NCBI RefSeq assembly: GCF_003096275.1
Contig: NZ_QENQ01000001.1
Location: 1,729,855 to 1,793,854 of the forward strand
Length of the DNA stretch: 64,000 nt
Source of the DNA: Sphingomonas pokkalii
GTDB taxonomy: Bacteria; Pseudomonadota; Alphaproteobacteria; Sphingomonadales; Sphingomonadaceae
Direction of reading: 5' to 3'
Under the pieces are notes generated by a model. The model did no database searches, was not told the DNA's origin, and saw nothing but the letters and a program-made list of their open reading frames with translations. Below, piece by piece: positions 9,365-18,220 of this stretch. Each line of letters starts with the position of its first letter. Within the stretch, counting starts at the first letter, position 1. Position numbers and translations under genes: made by a program.

Positions 9365-10797
9365 CGCCAGGCTCGGTTCTTGTCGTCGATGACGATGCGG
9401 CGATCCGCACCGTCGTTGCCGCCGCGCTGAAACGGGAGGGGCATCGTGTTGCCACCGCCGCAAGCGTCGCGGAGTTGCGGCGTGCGCTGACGACGGGGAT
9501 GCCCGATGTGCTGGTAACGGACGTGGTGTTGCCCGACGGCAATGGACTGGACGTTGTTTCCGGCCTGATGGCAGCCCATCCGACATTGCCCGTTATCGTC
9601 TTCTCCGCGCAGAACACGCTGGCAACGGCGGTACGGGCGACCGAAGTCGGCGCGTTCGATTATCTGCCGAAGCCGTTCGACCTCGACGTTCTGACGCAGG
9701 CGGTACAGAGTGCGATCGCGCGCGGCCGCCGGCGCCCCGCGGACCAGCCGGATGCCGAACAAGATGGCGGCCCTTCGTTGATCGGCCGTTCGCCGGCGAT
9801 GCAGGAGGTCTATCGGGTCATCGCCCGCGTCGTTTCCAACGACCTGACGGTGCTGATCAGCGGCGAATCCGGTACTGGCAAGGAACTGGTGGCCAAGGCC
9901 ATTCATGATCTGGGCCCGCGCCGTCGTGCGCCGTTCGTGGCGCTCAACATGGCGGCAATTCCCCGCGAACTGATCGAGGCGGAGTTGTTCGGCCATGAGC
10001 GCGGTGCCTTCACCGGCGCGCAGGCGCGCGTCGCCGGCAAGTTCGAGCAGGCCGCCGGCGGTACGCTGTTTCTCGACGAGATCGGCGACATGCCGATGGA
10101 TGCGCAGACGCGGCTGCTACGCGTGCTCCAGTCGGGCGAGTTCACCACCGTGGGCGGTGCGCGCACGATTCGCGCCGACGTACGGATCGTGGCGGCGACG
10201 AACAAGGATCTGGGCCAACTGGTCCAGGTCGGCCAGTTCCGAGAGGACCTGTTCTACCGCCTCAATGTCGTGCCGATCAGCCTGCCGGCGCTGCGCGAGC
10301 GCCGCCAGGATATTCCGCTGCTCGCCCGCCACTTCCTCGATCGTGCCGCCGAAGATGGTTTGCCGCGCAAGCAACTCGATAAGGATGCGGTTGTCTTGCT
10401 CGAGACGCTCGACTGGCCGGGGAATGTGCGCGAGCTCGAAAACCTGATGCGCCGGCTGGCGGCATTGTCGCGCGATGAGTGGATTGACGCCGCCGCACTC
10501 CGCCGTGCCCTGGGCGAAGGAGCGAATGCGGCACCGACCGCGCGTGATGCAGGCATTGAAACGGCCATCCGAACCCGACTGGAACGCATTGCGCTCGAGG
10601 AGCCGACGGCGCTGGATGATGGCACGCTGTACGATCGCATTATCGGCGAGGTGGAACGTCCGCTGATCGAAATGATGATGGCGCGCCACCAGAATAATCA
10701 GCTGCGCACTGCAAGGGCGCTGGGCATCAATCGAAATACGCTTCGCAAGCGATTGGATACATTGGGCATTGGATCGGGGATTCGCGTCGAGGATTGA
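9361..10797 (+). CDS. ntrC: Nitrogen regulation response regulator NtrC
   Basis: Sigma-54 activator for nitrogen-assimilation genes. From ATG 9361 it has 478 residues: receiver domain ([10 protein letters not shown]; phospho-Asp in VTDVVLPDG), AAA+ domain with Walker A (GESGTGKE), the sigma-54 contact loop GAFTGA and Walker B ([11 protein letters not shown]), and a C-terminal Fis-type helix-turn-helix ([16 protein letters not shown]). All features of an active sigma-54 activator are present, unlike the NtrX paralog downstream. Start overlaps the ntrB stop by 4 nt. Confidence 0.96.
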   Translation: MTPGSVLVVDDDAAIRTVVAAALKREGHRVATAASVAELRRALTTGMPDVLVTDVVLPDGNGLDVVSGLMAAHPTLPVIVFSAQNTLATAVRATEVGAFDYLPKPFDLDVLTQAVQSAIARGRRRPADQPDAEQDGGPSLIGRSPAMQEVYRVIARVVSNDLTVLISGESGTGKELVAKAIHDLGPRRRAPFVALNMAAIPRELIEAELFGHERGAFTGAQARVAGKFEQAAGGTLFLDEIGDMPMDAQTRLLRVLQSGEFTTVGGARTIRADVRIVAATNKDLGQLVQVGQFREDLFYRLNVVPISLPALRERRQDIPLLARHFLDRAAEDGLPRKQLDKDAVVLLETLDWPGNVRELENLMRRLAALSRDEWIDAAALRRALGEGANAAPTARDAGIETAIRTRLERIALEEPTALDDGTLYDRIIGEVERPLIEMMMARHQNNQLRTARALGINRNTLRKRLDTLGIGSGIRVED

Positions 10798-10970
10798 GCA
10801 GGCGGCCGGGCCGTTCAGGCATATCCAGGGCGAGTGCCATCCCTTTCGCGGGGAAAGACCGGCGGCGATGCTGCGTCCCGTCCGGCCTTTCCCACGATTG
10901 ATGCCGCCGAGACACGTTTACACCAATTTATGTGTTCTTTCGGCCACAATCGGCGTGTATCAAGGTCGCA

Positions 10971-13238
10971 ATGGACGGCGCAGATCCAACGAGTCTTGAT
11001 CCTGCACAGGATTGGTCACGCTCTGGCAGGGTGGTTCGGCTGGTCGAACTCCTCGTGCTGTCCCTCGCGCTAGCGACACCCGTCATCACCTATTGGTTCA
11101 TCGGGCATCAATCGAACCAGCAGCTGTTCAGCCCTGGCATTGCGGCAACGCTGCTGCTGATCAACCTGCTGCCCTATGTCGCGCTGATCGTGTTGATCGG
11201 AAGGCGCATCGCGCTGAACCGCACGGCGCGCTCGGCGCTGGCCGGCGGCGGCAGGCTGCATGTTCGCCTGGTGGCGGTGTTCACGCTGATGGCGAGCGTG
11301 CCGATCGTGCTGACGGTGATCGCGGCATCGATCATGTTCCAGTCCGGCATCCAGCTGTGGGGATCGCAGCGGGCCAGGGCGGCGCTGGATACCGCCTCGG
11401 CGATATCGAAGGAAGGCAAGACACTCGTTGCCAGCCGCTGGACGCTCGAAGCGCGAACGATGGTGCATGATCTTGTCGAAAGCTGGCCGGAGATAACGCC
11501 GCAATCCCCGGTGTTCCAAGATTGGTACCTGCGGCAGGTCGTATATCGCGGGCTATCGCAGTCGGTTCTGTTTCGCGTTGTCGATGGCAACAAGGTGGAT
11601 GTCATCTATTCACTTCAGGCGCCCTCGGCATCGGTTTTCGCGCGAAGGGTTTCGTCCAGCGTGCTGAAGGTCATGAAGGACGGCGAAAGTGCGACGAACT
11701 TCGACTCCGAGATGCTCTGGGTCGTCACGCCAATCGATCGCTCCACCAATCTGTTCCTGTACGTCGCCACACCTACCAACGTGGACTTCCTCAATCGCCA
11801 GAATGTGGCGGCGGATCTGATCGGACATGAATTCAGCGCGCTGATTGCGCGATCCCGCGCGCTGCAGCTCCAGTTCAACGCAGTGCTTTTCGGTGTCGCG
11901 CTGTTGATCGTCGGCATTGCGACCTGGATTGCGCTGGCGGTGGCCGATCGCCTCGTCCGGCCCGTGGACCAGCTCGTCAAGGCTGCCGGGCAGGTGGCGG
12001 ACGGCGATCTCTCAGCCCGTGTGCCGACACCGGAACGGATCGACGAAATCGCCACCCTCGGCATTGCGTTCAACAGCATGACCGAACGCCTGAGCGCGCA
12101 GACCAACGCGCTGGTAACCGCGAATGCCCAGCTCGACAGCCGCCGTGCACTGATCGAAGCGGTGATGTCCGGGGTGTCTGCGGGGGTGATCGCAATCGGG
12201 GCGGACCATCACGTTCGACTGATCAACGCCTCTGCTAACGCCCTGCTGCGCCACAAGGCTGAGGACGCGGTAGGAAAGCCGCTCCATGCGCTCGCGCCGG
12301 AACTGGATGCGTTGCTTGCCAGCGGTAGTCGCGAGGGAATTGTCCAGATCGCCAGCGACGGGGATGCCCGCACCCTGGCCGTCAAGATCACCTCGGACGA
12401 GGGGGGGCAGGTTCTCACCTTCGACGACATCACCCAGCAGTTGAACGACCAGCGACGTGCGGCCTGGGCGGACGTGGCCCGCCGTATCGCGCATGAGATC
12501 AAGAACCCGCTGACGCCGATCCAGCTCGCCGCGGAACGTCTCCAGCGGCGCTATGGCAAGCAGGTGGATCAGAGCGACGGCGTATTTGCCCGTCTCACCG
12601 ACACGATCATACGCCAGGTCGGCGATCTGCGGCGGATGGTCGATGAATTCTCTTCCTTCGCGCGGATGCCGAAGCCGGTATTCCGTCGTGAGTCGCTGCT
12701 CGATATCGCACGACAATCGATGTTCCTGCACGAGGTCGCGCATCCTGCGCTACGCTTCACGCTCGACGCACCGGATCCGGCACCGACGTTGATATGTGAC
12801 CGTCGGCAGATCGGCCAGGCGCTGACCAACATCGTCAAGAACGCCGTTGAAGCGATTGAGGCGCGCACCGATGCGGCCGGCGGCGACGGCAGTTCGGTAC
12901 AAGGAGAGGTGCACCTCTCGATACAGGCGGGCGCAGACGACAAGCTGGTGCTGACCCTCGCCGACAATGGCGTGGGCCTCCCGGTAGAACGCGACCGGAT
13001 CGTCGAACCCTATATGACGACGCGCAGCCGCGGCACGGGTCTCGGGCTTGCGATCGTCAAGAAGATCGTCGAGGAACATTGCGGCACGATCGCCTTTGCC
13101 GACCGCCCCGGCGGCGGCACGCTCGTGACGCTTTGCTTCGATACTGCGATGCTCGCCAGCGTCGCCCTCACCGATACGCCGGACGATGCGAAGGATTCGC
13201 GGCCGGCGATGCTCACCCGAACCGGAAGCAGAATATGA
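10971..13238 (+). CDS. ntrY: Membrane sensor kinase NtrY
   Basis: Histidine kinase of the NtrY/NtrX pair, which in Alphaproteobacteria links nitrogen metabolism and redox or envelope state. From ATG 10971 it has 755 residues: three N-terminal membrane segments, a periplasmic region, a fourth membrane segment near residue 310 (LLIVGIATWIALAV), HAMP (RLVRPVDQLVKAAGQV), a PAS domain, HisKA (HEIKNPLTPIQLAAERL) and an ATPase domain (NIVKNAVEAI; DNGVGLP; GTGLGLAIVKKI). A GTG at 10932 would add 13 residues and is less likely. About 170 bp separate it from ntrC, so it may have its own promoter; its stop overlaps ntrX (ATGA). Confidence 0.95.
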   Translation: MDGADPTSLDPAQDWSRSGRVVRLVELLVLSLALATPVITYWFIGHQSNQQLFSPGIAATLLLINLLPYVALIVLIGRRIALNRTARSALAGGGRLHVRLVAVFTLMASVPIVLTVIAASIMFQSGIQLWGSQRARAALDTASAISKEGKTLVASRWTLEARTMVHDLVESWPEITPQSPVFQDWYLRQVVYRGLSQSVLFRVVDGNKVDVIYSLQAPSASVFARRVSSSVLKVMKDGESATNFDSEMLWVVTPIDRSTNLFLYVATPTNVDFLNRQNVAADLIGHEFSALIARSRALQLQFNAVLFGVALLIVGIATWIALAVADRLVRPVDQLVKAAGQVADGDLSARVPTPERIDEIATLGIAFNSMTERLSAQTNALVTANAQLDSRRALIEAVMSGVSAGVIAIGADHHVRLINASANALLRHKAEDAVGKPLHALAPELDALLASGSREGIVQIASDGDARTLAVKITSDEGGQVLTFDDITQQLNDQRRAAWADVARRIAHEIKNPLTPIQLAAERLQRRYGKQVDQSDGVFARLTDTIIRQVGDLRRMVDEFSSFARMPKPVFRRESLLDIARQSMFLHEVAHPALRFTLDAPDPAPTLICDRRQIGQALTNIVKNAVEAIEARTDAAGGDGSSVQGEVHLSIQAGADDKLVLTLADNGVGLPVERDRIVEPYMTTRSRGTGLGLAIVKKIVEEHCGTIAFADRPGGGTLVTLCFDTAMLASVALTDTPDDAKDSRPAMLTRTGSRI

Positions 13239-14614
13239 GCCTGGACATTCTCGTCGTCGATGACGAACGCGACATCCGCGAACTGGTAGCCGGCGTCCTC
13301 GAGGACGAAGGCTATGATACCCGCAATGCCGCCGATAGCGATTCTGCACTGGAAGCGATTGCCGAACGGCGGCCGAGCCTGGTGCTTCTCGACGTGTGGC
13401 TGCAAGGTTCCAGGCTCGACGGGCTTGAACTGCTGGATGAGATCAAGCGCCGCGATCCCTCGATCCCGGTCCTGGTGATTTCCGGCCATGGCAATCTCGA
13501 CACCGCGGTCGCGGCGATTCGGCGTGGCGCCGCCGACTTTATCGAAAAGCCGTTCGAAGCCGAGAGGCTGTTGTTGATGGTTGCGCGTGCGACCGAAACG
13601 GAACGGCTCAAGCGCGAGGTTGCATCGCTGCGCGCGGTGGCGGGGCGGGGTACCGATCTCCACGGGGCGTCCAGCGCGATCAACTCCGTTCGCGCGACGC
13701 TGAAGCGCGTCGCTTCCACGGGTAGCCGCGTGCTGATTACCGGCGGGGCCGGGGTGGGCAAGGAGATCGCCGCCCGGCTGCTTCACGGCTGGAGCCAGCG
13801 TGCCGATGCCCCCTTCGTGATCGTCAGTGCGGCGCGCATGACGCCCGATCGCGTCGACGAGGAACTGTTCGGGGTGGAAGAAGGCGGTGACCTCGTTCGT
13901 CCCGGCCTGCTCGAACAAGCCCATGGCGGCACATTGTTCCTTGACGAGATCGCCGACATGCCGGTCGCCACGCAGGCGCGTATCCTGCGCGTGCTGACCG
14001 AGCAGAGCTTCAGCCGCGTGGGCGGCACCCGGATCGTGAAGGTGGATGTCCGCGTGGTTTCCGCCACGGCACGCGACCTGATGGCGGAAATTGGCGCCGG
14101 GCGGTTCCGTGAAGACCTGTATTATCGGTTGAACGTCGTACCGGTACCGATCCCGCCGCTGAGCGATCGTCGGGAAGACATTCCCGCGCTCGTCGAGCAT
14201 TATGTCGCACATTACGCCGCCGAGCGGCGCGTGCCGACGCCGGAGATCGCCGCGGATGCGATGGTGGCGCTGCAAAGCTATGACTGGCCGGGCAATGTGC
14301 GGCAGCTTCGCAACGTCGTGGAACGAACCGTAATCCTTGCTCCCGGGGACAGGATCGGCCGCATCGACGTGGATCTGCTGCCGCCGGAGGTGTTGGGCCG
14401 CCAGGGCGAGGGCACGAACAGCATGGCATCCAACGCAATCATGGGGGCGCCGCTCAAGGAGGCCCGCGAGAGCTTCGAGCGCGAGTATCTGCGCGTGCAG
14501 ATCCGGCGCTTCTCCGGCAACATTTCACGCACCGCGAGCTTCATCGGCATGGAGCGATCGGCGCTGCACCGGAAACTCAAGCTGCTTGGCATCACCGATG
14601 CCCGCGACGATTGA
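13235..14614 (+). CDS. ntrX: Response regulator NtrX
   Basis: Partner of NtrY. The 459-residue protein has a receiver domain (VVDDERDIRE; phospho-Asp in VLLDVWLQG), an AAA+ domain (Walker A-like GGAGVGKE; Walker [12 protein letters not shown]) and a Fis-type helix-turn-helix (ISRTASFIGMERSALHRKL). The GAFTGA sigma-54 contact loop of NtrC is absent: after ELFG the sequence reads VEEGGDLVRPGLLEQA. Loss of this loop is a known trait of alphaproteobacterial NtrX, so it probably does not activate sigma-54 promoters in the usual way. Start overlaps the ntrY stop; it ends 2 nt from a convergent unknown gene. Confidence 0.95.
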   Translation: MSLDILVVDDERDIRELVAGVLEDEGYDTRNAADSDSALEAIAERRPSLVLLDVWLQGSRLDGLELLDEIKRRDPSIPVLVISGHGNLDTAVAAIRRGAADFIEKPFEAERLLLMVARATETERLKREVASLRAVAGRGTDLHGASSAINSVRATLKRVASTGSRVLITGGAGVGKEIAARLLHGWSQRADAPFVIVSAARMTPDRVDEELFGVEEGGDLVRPGLLEQAHGGTLFLDEIADMPVATQARILRVLTEQSFSRVGGTRIVKVDVRVVSATARDLMAEIGAGRFREDLYYRLNVVPVPIPPLSDRREDIPALVEHYVAHYAAERRVPTPEIAADAMVALQSYDWPGNVRQLRNVVERTVILAPGDRIGRIDVDLLPPEVLGRQGEGTNSMASNAIMGAPLKEARESFEREYLRVQIRRFSGNISRTASFIGMERSALHRKLKLLGITDARDD

Positions 14615-14616
14615 CC

Positions 14617-15312
14617 TTACCGATAGACGATGCGCACGCGCGCTTCGACGGTGTAGCCCTTGATATAGGTCGGCATGCGCATCGCGGTATCGTGCCACAC
14701 GGGGATGGCGGCCTGCTTGCTGCCTTCGATCAGGATGGCGGATGCGATCGGGCGCCCCAACTCCTGATAGAGGCCGATTTTCGAACTCGCGCACCCGCCG
14801 ATCACATCGAACATGCCGGTAACGAAGATCGATTCCGATTGCCGGGCGATCGCCCAGCCGACACGGCACTGGACCTGCAGGTCGCCGAGCCGCAGGTCAC
14901 TACCGCTTGTGTTTGGCGATAGCACCCAAGGGCGGATACGCAGCGCCTTTGGGCGACCGACATGGACCAGGTGCCAGCTATTGCCGGCGACCTCCGGGAT
15001 GGCGATCCGGTGATCCTCCCCTATCGTTAGCGGGATGCGGGTGTGACCATCGGAAAGTGCGAGCGACACGCCCGCCAGGGAAGGATCGCCCTGACGCGCG
15101 GACACTTCGAACCACAGGCGACTTTGGGGCGCAAAAAAAGGCCTATGCTTGCGGAAGGCCTTGAGTGCTGCCTCAAATTGCTTGCCGTTGAGCGGATAGT
15201 CACGGCTTGAAGCGGTAACGACGATGTCGTTTTCGGCGTTCCTATCGTTTTGCTGGTTGCCCGCTTCGATCGGAAGAACGGGCGCGAGTACTAGCGATAG
15301 TATTTCGAACAT
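14617..15312 (-). CDS. Unknown exported protein
   Basis: Not recognised. From ATG 15312, which has a good ribosome site (AGGAGAG, 7 nt upstream), it has 231 residues. The short hydrophobic N-terminus (MFEILSLVLAPVLPIEAG) looks like a signal peptide. The rest is mixed polar and beta-rich, with two or three cysteines (QCRVGWAI; GGCASSKIG) and no repeat or catalytic motif I can name. The C-terminal part (IKGYTVEARVRIVYR) looks like an edge strand. It is convergent with ntrX and divergent from hfq. Third positions are less GC-biased than in the neighbours, suggesting low expression or later arrival. Confidence 0.75.
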   Translation of the reverse strand: MFEILSLVLAPVLPIEAGNQQNDRNAENDIVVTASSRDYPLNGKQFEAALKAFRKHRPFFAPQSRLWFEVSARQGDPSLAGVSLALSDGHTRIPLTIGEDHRIAIPEVAGNSWHLVHVGRPKALRIRPWVLSPNTSGSDLRLGDLQVQCRVGWAIARQSESIFVTGMFDVIGGCASSKIGLYQELGRPIASAILIEGSKQAAIPVWHDTAMRMPTYIKGYTVEARVRIVYR

Positions 15313-15461
15313 TCCAATCTCTCCTGGACTGTCCGGTGAGTGCAACATCGAATATTGTCCAAATATCGGCACCTGCAGGACGGCATGATGTCCGTAGTCG
15401 GATTGGTAGGGCGAGACATGAAGCGCCGCTATGGACGCAGCGCGGTAAACGTCCTAGATTG

Positions 15462-15526
15462 TGTCCCGGCGCCGGGGTGGCGCCGACCCTGACGCCGGGA
15501 ACGGCGCATCGCGGGACAAATCCCGC
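15462..15526 (+). promoter_or_regulatory. Structured leader upstream of hfq
   Basis: The stretch before hfq can fold twice: TGTCCCG (15462-15468) with CGGGACA (15512-15518), or a tight local hairpin GCGGGA-CAAA-TCCCGC (15511-15526). The two share bases, so they are mutually exclusive. The local hairpin ends 8 nt before the hfq ribosome site (AAAGGAG, 15535-15541). A weak promoter (TGGACG 15432, TAGATT 15455, 17-nt spacing) would start RNA just before the element. Hfq controls its own mRNA in E. coli; a similar role here is inference. Confidence 0.4.
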
Positions 15527-15549
15527 CAAGAATAAAAGGAGCCAACCAT

Positions 15550-16041
15550 ATGGCAGAGAAGCAGACTTCGCTTCAGGACCTGTTCCTAAACTCGTTGCGC
15601 CGGTCGAAGACGCCGGTCACGATGTTCCTTGTGAAGGGCGTCAAGCTCCAGGGCATCGTCACTTGGTTCGATAATTTTTCGGTGCTGCTCCGCCGCGACG
15701 GCCAGTCGCAGCTGATCTACAAGCATGCCATTTCGACGATCATGCCATCGGGCCCGATGGATCTGGCCGCGCTGCTCGACGCGGCCGGCGAATATCAGCA
15801 CAAGAACCCTGTGTTGCAGGAAATCTTCCTCAACGCCGTGCGCAAGGCGCAGGAAAATGTTACCATGTTCCTCGTGAACGGCGTGATGCTTCAGGGGCAG
15901 ATTGCGGCGTTCGACCTGTTCTGCATGCTGCTCCAGCGCGAAGGCATGGCCCAGCTGGTGTACAAGCACGCCGTCTCCACCATCCAGCCCGCGCACCCGC
16001 TGAACCTCGCCGAGGAAACCGCCGGCGGCGACGGCGATTGA
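15550..16041 (+). CDS. hfq: RNA chaperone Hfq with two tandem Sm-like domains
   Basis: Hfq binds small RNAs and mRNAs. This 163-residue protein contains two complete Hfq domains: residues about 7-70 and 88-151, joined by an 18-residue linker. Both keep the Sm2 motif YKHA (57-60 and 138-141). They differ at key sites: domain 1 has QD (9-10), rim arginines RR (17-18) and Lys at the distal-face position (K32), while domain 2 has QE (90-91), RK (98-99) and Met (M113). Ordinary Hfq has one domain and forms a hexamer; three of these chains could form the same ring. Strong ribosome site AAAGGAG. hflX follows after 7 nt, the classic hfq-hflX pair. Confidence 0.95.
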   Translation: MAEKQTSLQDLFLNSLRRSKTPVTMFLVKGVKLQGIVTWFDNFSVLLRRDGQSQLIYKHAISTIMPSGPMDLAALLDAAGEYQHKNPVLQEIFLNAVRKAQENVTMFLVNGVMLQGQIAAFDLFCMLLQREGMAQLVYKHAVSTIQPAHPLNLAEETAGGDGD

Positions 16042-16048
16042 TCCCCGC

Positions 16049-17338
16049 ATGAGCACTGGTTTCGAGCGCGACCCCGACGAATTCGCGCGGGGCGCAAGGG
16101 CGCTCGTCGTCTATCCGGATATGGGGGGGAGCTCGCGCGACTCCGAGGCGCGGCTGGAGGAAACCGCCGGCCTCGCCGCCGCGATCGGCATCGACGTGGT
16201 CGAACGGGCTGCCGTTCGGCTGCGCCAGCCCAAGCCGGGCACGCTGATCGGCTCGGGTCAGGTGGAAGCCCTGGCCGAGACGGTGCGCGACGGCGAGCTG
16301 CAACTCGCGGTGTTCGACGCGGCGCTGACGCCGGTGCAGCAGCGCAACCTCGAGACCGCGCTCGGCTGCAAGGTGATCGACCGCACCGGCCTGATCCTGG
16401 AGATTTTCGGCGAGCGCGCCCGCACGGCGGAAGGCCGGTTGCAGGTCGAGCTCGCCCATCTCGACTATCAGGCGGGCCGGCTGGTGCGCAGCTGGACCCA
16501 TCTTGAGCGCCAGCGCGGCGGCTTCGGCTTCCTTGGCGGCCCGGGCGAGACCCAGATCGAAGCCGACCGCCGGCTGATCCGCGACCGCATGGCGCGGCTG
16601 CGGCGCGAGCTCGATCAGGTCAGCCGCACCCGCACGCTCCATCGCGATCGGCGCCAGCGGGCGCCCTGGCCGGTAGTAGCGCTGGTCGGCTATACCAATG
16701 CCGGCAAGTCGACGCTGTTCAACCGGCTGACCGGGGCCGAAGTTATGGCGGAGAACCTGCTCTTCGCCACGCTCGACCCGACGCTGCGGCAGGTCTCGCT
16801 ACCCGGGATCGACAAGGCGATCCTGTCGGACACGGTGGGCTTCGTTTCCGAGCTGCCGACCCAATTGGTCGCTGCGTTCAAGGCAACGCTGGAAGAGGTG
16901 GTGTCGGCCGACCTGCTGATCCACGTCCGCGACATCGCCCATCCCGACAGTGAGGCGCAGCGCGTCGATGTCGAGAAGGTGCTCCAGGAGATCGGTGTTT
17001 CCGAGCAGACGCCGCGTTTCGAAGCGTGGAACAAGCTCGACCTGCTCGATGACGAGCGGCGGGAGGATGCGCTGGCCGATGCGGCGCGGCGCGAGGATGT
17101 GCGCGTGTTGTCGGCGCTGACCGGGGAGGGCGTGGACGCGCTGGTGGAAGGCGTCGCGGCCCGGCTAACCGAGGGGCATCGACGCTACACGCTGCGGCTC
17201 GATCCTGCGGACGGTGCGGCAGCGGCATGGCTGCACCAGCACGGCGAAGTGATCGACCAGCACATCGAGGATGAGCAGGCGGTGTATGAGGTACGGATGG
17301 CGCCGCGTGATTACGAGCGGTTCGTCACGCGAGGGTAG
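16049..17338 (+). CDS. hflX: Ribosome-associated GTPase HflX
   Basis: GTPase that splits or rescues ribosomes, especially under heat stress. The 429-residue protein has the N-terminal HflX domain (GSGQVEAL; RTGLILEIF; RTAEGRLQVELA), a glycine-rich linker (GGFGFLGGPGETQIE) and the G domain: G1 GYTNAGKST, G3 DTVGF, G4 NKLD. The C-terminal extension beyond the G domain is short. Gap from hfq is 7 nt, so expression is presumably coupled. It ends convergently with mazG. Confidence 0.96.
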   Translation: MSTGFERDPDEFARGARALVVYPDMGGSSRDSEARLEETAGLAAAIGIDVVERAAVRLRQPKPGTLIGSGQVEALAETVRDGELQLAVFDAALTPVQQRNLETALGCKVIDRTGLILEIFGERARTAEGRLQVELAHLDYQAGRLVRSWTHLERQRGGFGFLGGPGETQIEADRRLIRDRMARLRRELDQVSRTRTLHRDRRQRAPWPVVALVGYTNAGKSTLFNRLTGAEVMAENLLFATLDPTLRQVSLPGIDKAILSDTVGFVSELPTQLVAAFKATLEEVVSADLLIHVRDIAHPDSEAQRVDVEKVLQEIGVSEQTPRFEAWNKLDLLDDERREDALADAARREDVRVLSALTGEGVDALVEGVAARLTEGHRRYTLRLDPADGAAAAWLHQHGEVIDQHIEDEQAVYEVRMAPRDYERFVTRG

Positions 17339-17385
17339 GGGCGGGTGTCGTGCCGATCGCGACGCCCATCGCCGGCCATCTCGTC

Positions 17386-18138
17386 TCAGCCGCGCTTCAC
17401 CGCCTGCCAGAGCGCTTCCTTGCCGTCGAGATCCAGGCCGACAAAAGCCTCCCCTGCGCGCATCTCCATCGCCTTGAACCCTCGTTCGAACTTGCCGTTC
17501 GCCGCCCGTAGCGCCGCTTCGGGATCGACGCCCAGCTTGCGGGCATAGTTGACCACCGCAAACAGCAGGTCGCCCACTTCCTCGGCGCGATCTTCGTCGT
17601 TCTCGGCGGCATCGATCTCCGCCAGTTCCTCGAAGATTTTCTCCAGCGCACCCGAAGCATCCGGCCAGTCGAAACCGGTGCGCGCCGCGCGCTTCTGGAG
17701 CTTTTCGGCACGCAGCAGCGCCGGCAGGCCGATCGCAACCCCATCGAGCGCGCTGCTTGCTCCCTTGGCGCCGCGCTCTTCGGCCTTGATCGTTTCCCAA
17801 AGGTGGTGCCCGCCCTCGGCGACGTCGCCGAAGATATGCGGGTGGCGGCGTTCCATCTTGTCGCTGATCGACGTTACCACATCCGCCAACGCGAATTCTT
17901 TGGCCTCCTCGGCGATTCGGCTGTGGAAAACGACTTGGAGCAGCAGGTCGCCCAATTCGTCCTTAAGGTCGGCGATGTCGGCGCGCTCGATCGCGTCCGC
18001 CACCTCATAGGCTTCCTCGATCGTGTAGGGGGCAATGGTTTCGAACGTCTGCGCAACGTCCCATTCGCAACCATGCTCTGGATCGCGCAGACGCGCCATT
18101 ATCGCCACAAGACGATCGATGCCGGTGGGGGACGTCAT
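17386..18138 (-). CDS. mazG: Nucleoside triphosphate pyrophosphohydrolase MazG
   Basis: Hydrolyses nucleoside triphosphates to monophosphates and pyrophosphate, a house-cleaning activity. The 250-residue protein has the two-domain MazG layout; the metal-binding helix is seen as EEAYEVADAIE with DELGDLLLQVVFH in the first half and EEVGDLLFAVVNYAR in the second. Start ATG 18138. Its ribosome site AGGAGG lies within the second arm of the hairpin that ends the upstream MFS gene (see the terminator entry), an unusual overlap. Confidence 0.95.
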   Translation of the reverse strand: MTSPTGIDRLVAIMARLRDPEHGCEWDVAQTFETIAPYTIEEAYEVADAIERADIADLKDELGDLLLQVVFHSRIAEEAKEFALADVVTSISDKMERRHPHIFGDVAEGGHHLWETIKAEERGAKGASSALDGVAIGLPALLRAEKLQKRAARTGFDWPDASGALEKIFEELAEIDAAENDEDRAEEVGDLLFAVVNYARKLGVDPEAALRAANGKFERGFKAMEMRAGEAFVGLDLDGKEALWQAVKRG

Positions 18139-18179
18139 GAAAAAGGCCTCCTGCGCGCGGTGTACGCGGACAGGAGGCC
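18139..18179 (-). terminator. Intrinsic terminator of MFS gene containing the mazG ribosome site
   Basis: Read leftward: GGCCTCCTG (18179-18171), a 17-nt loop, CAGGAGGCC (18153-18145), then TTTTTC (18144-18139) directly before the mazG ATG at 18138. The 9-bp perfect GC stem plus U tract is a standard Rho-independent terminator for the MFS gene. The second arm contains AGGAGG, 8 nt from the mazG start, so folding of this hairpin in a read-through RNA would hide the mazG ribosome site. Confidence 0.8.
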
Positions 18180-18220
18180 CATGAAGGTCGCGCGCGGCTT
18201 AGGCAAGCCGCGCGAGGCTA

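Noticed and set aside
10798..10970. Promoter for ntrY (TTTACA at 10917 with a -10-like CACAAT)
   Set aside because: Spacing is 22 bp and the -10 match is poor; a promoter here is plausible, but I cannot place it.
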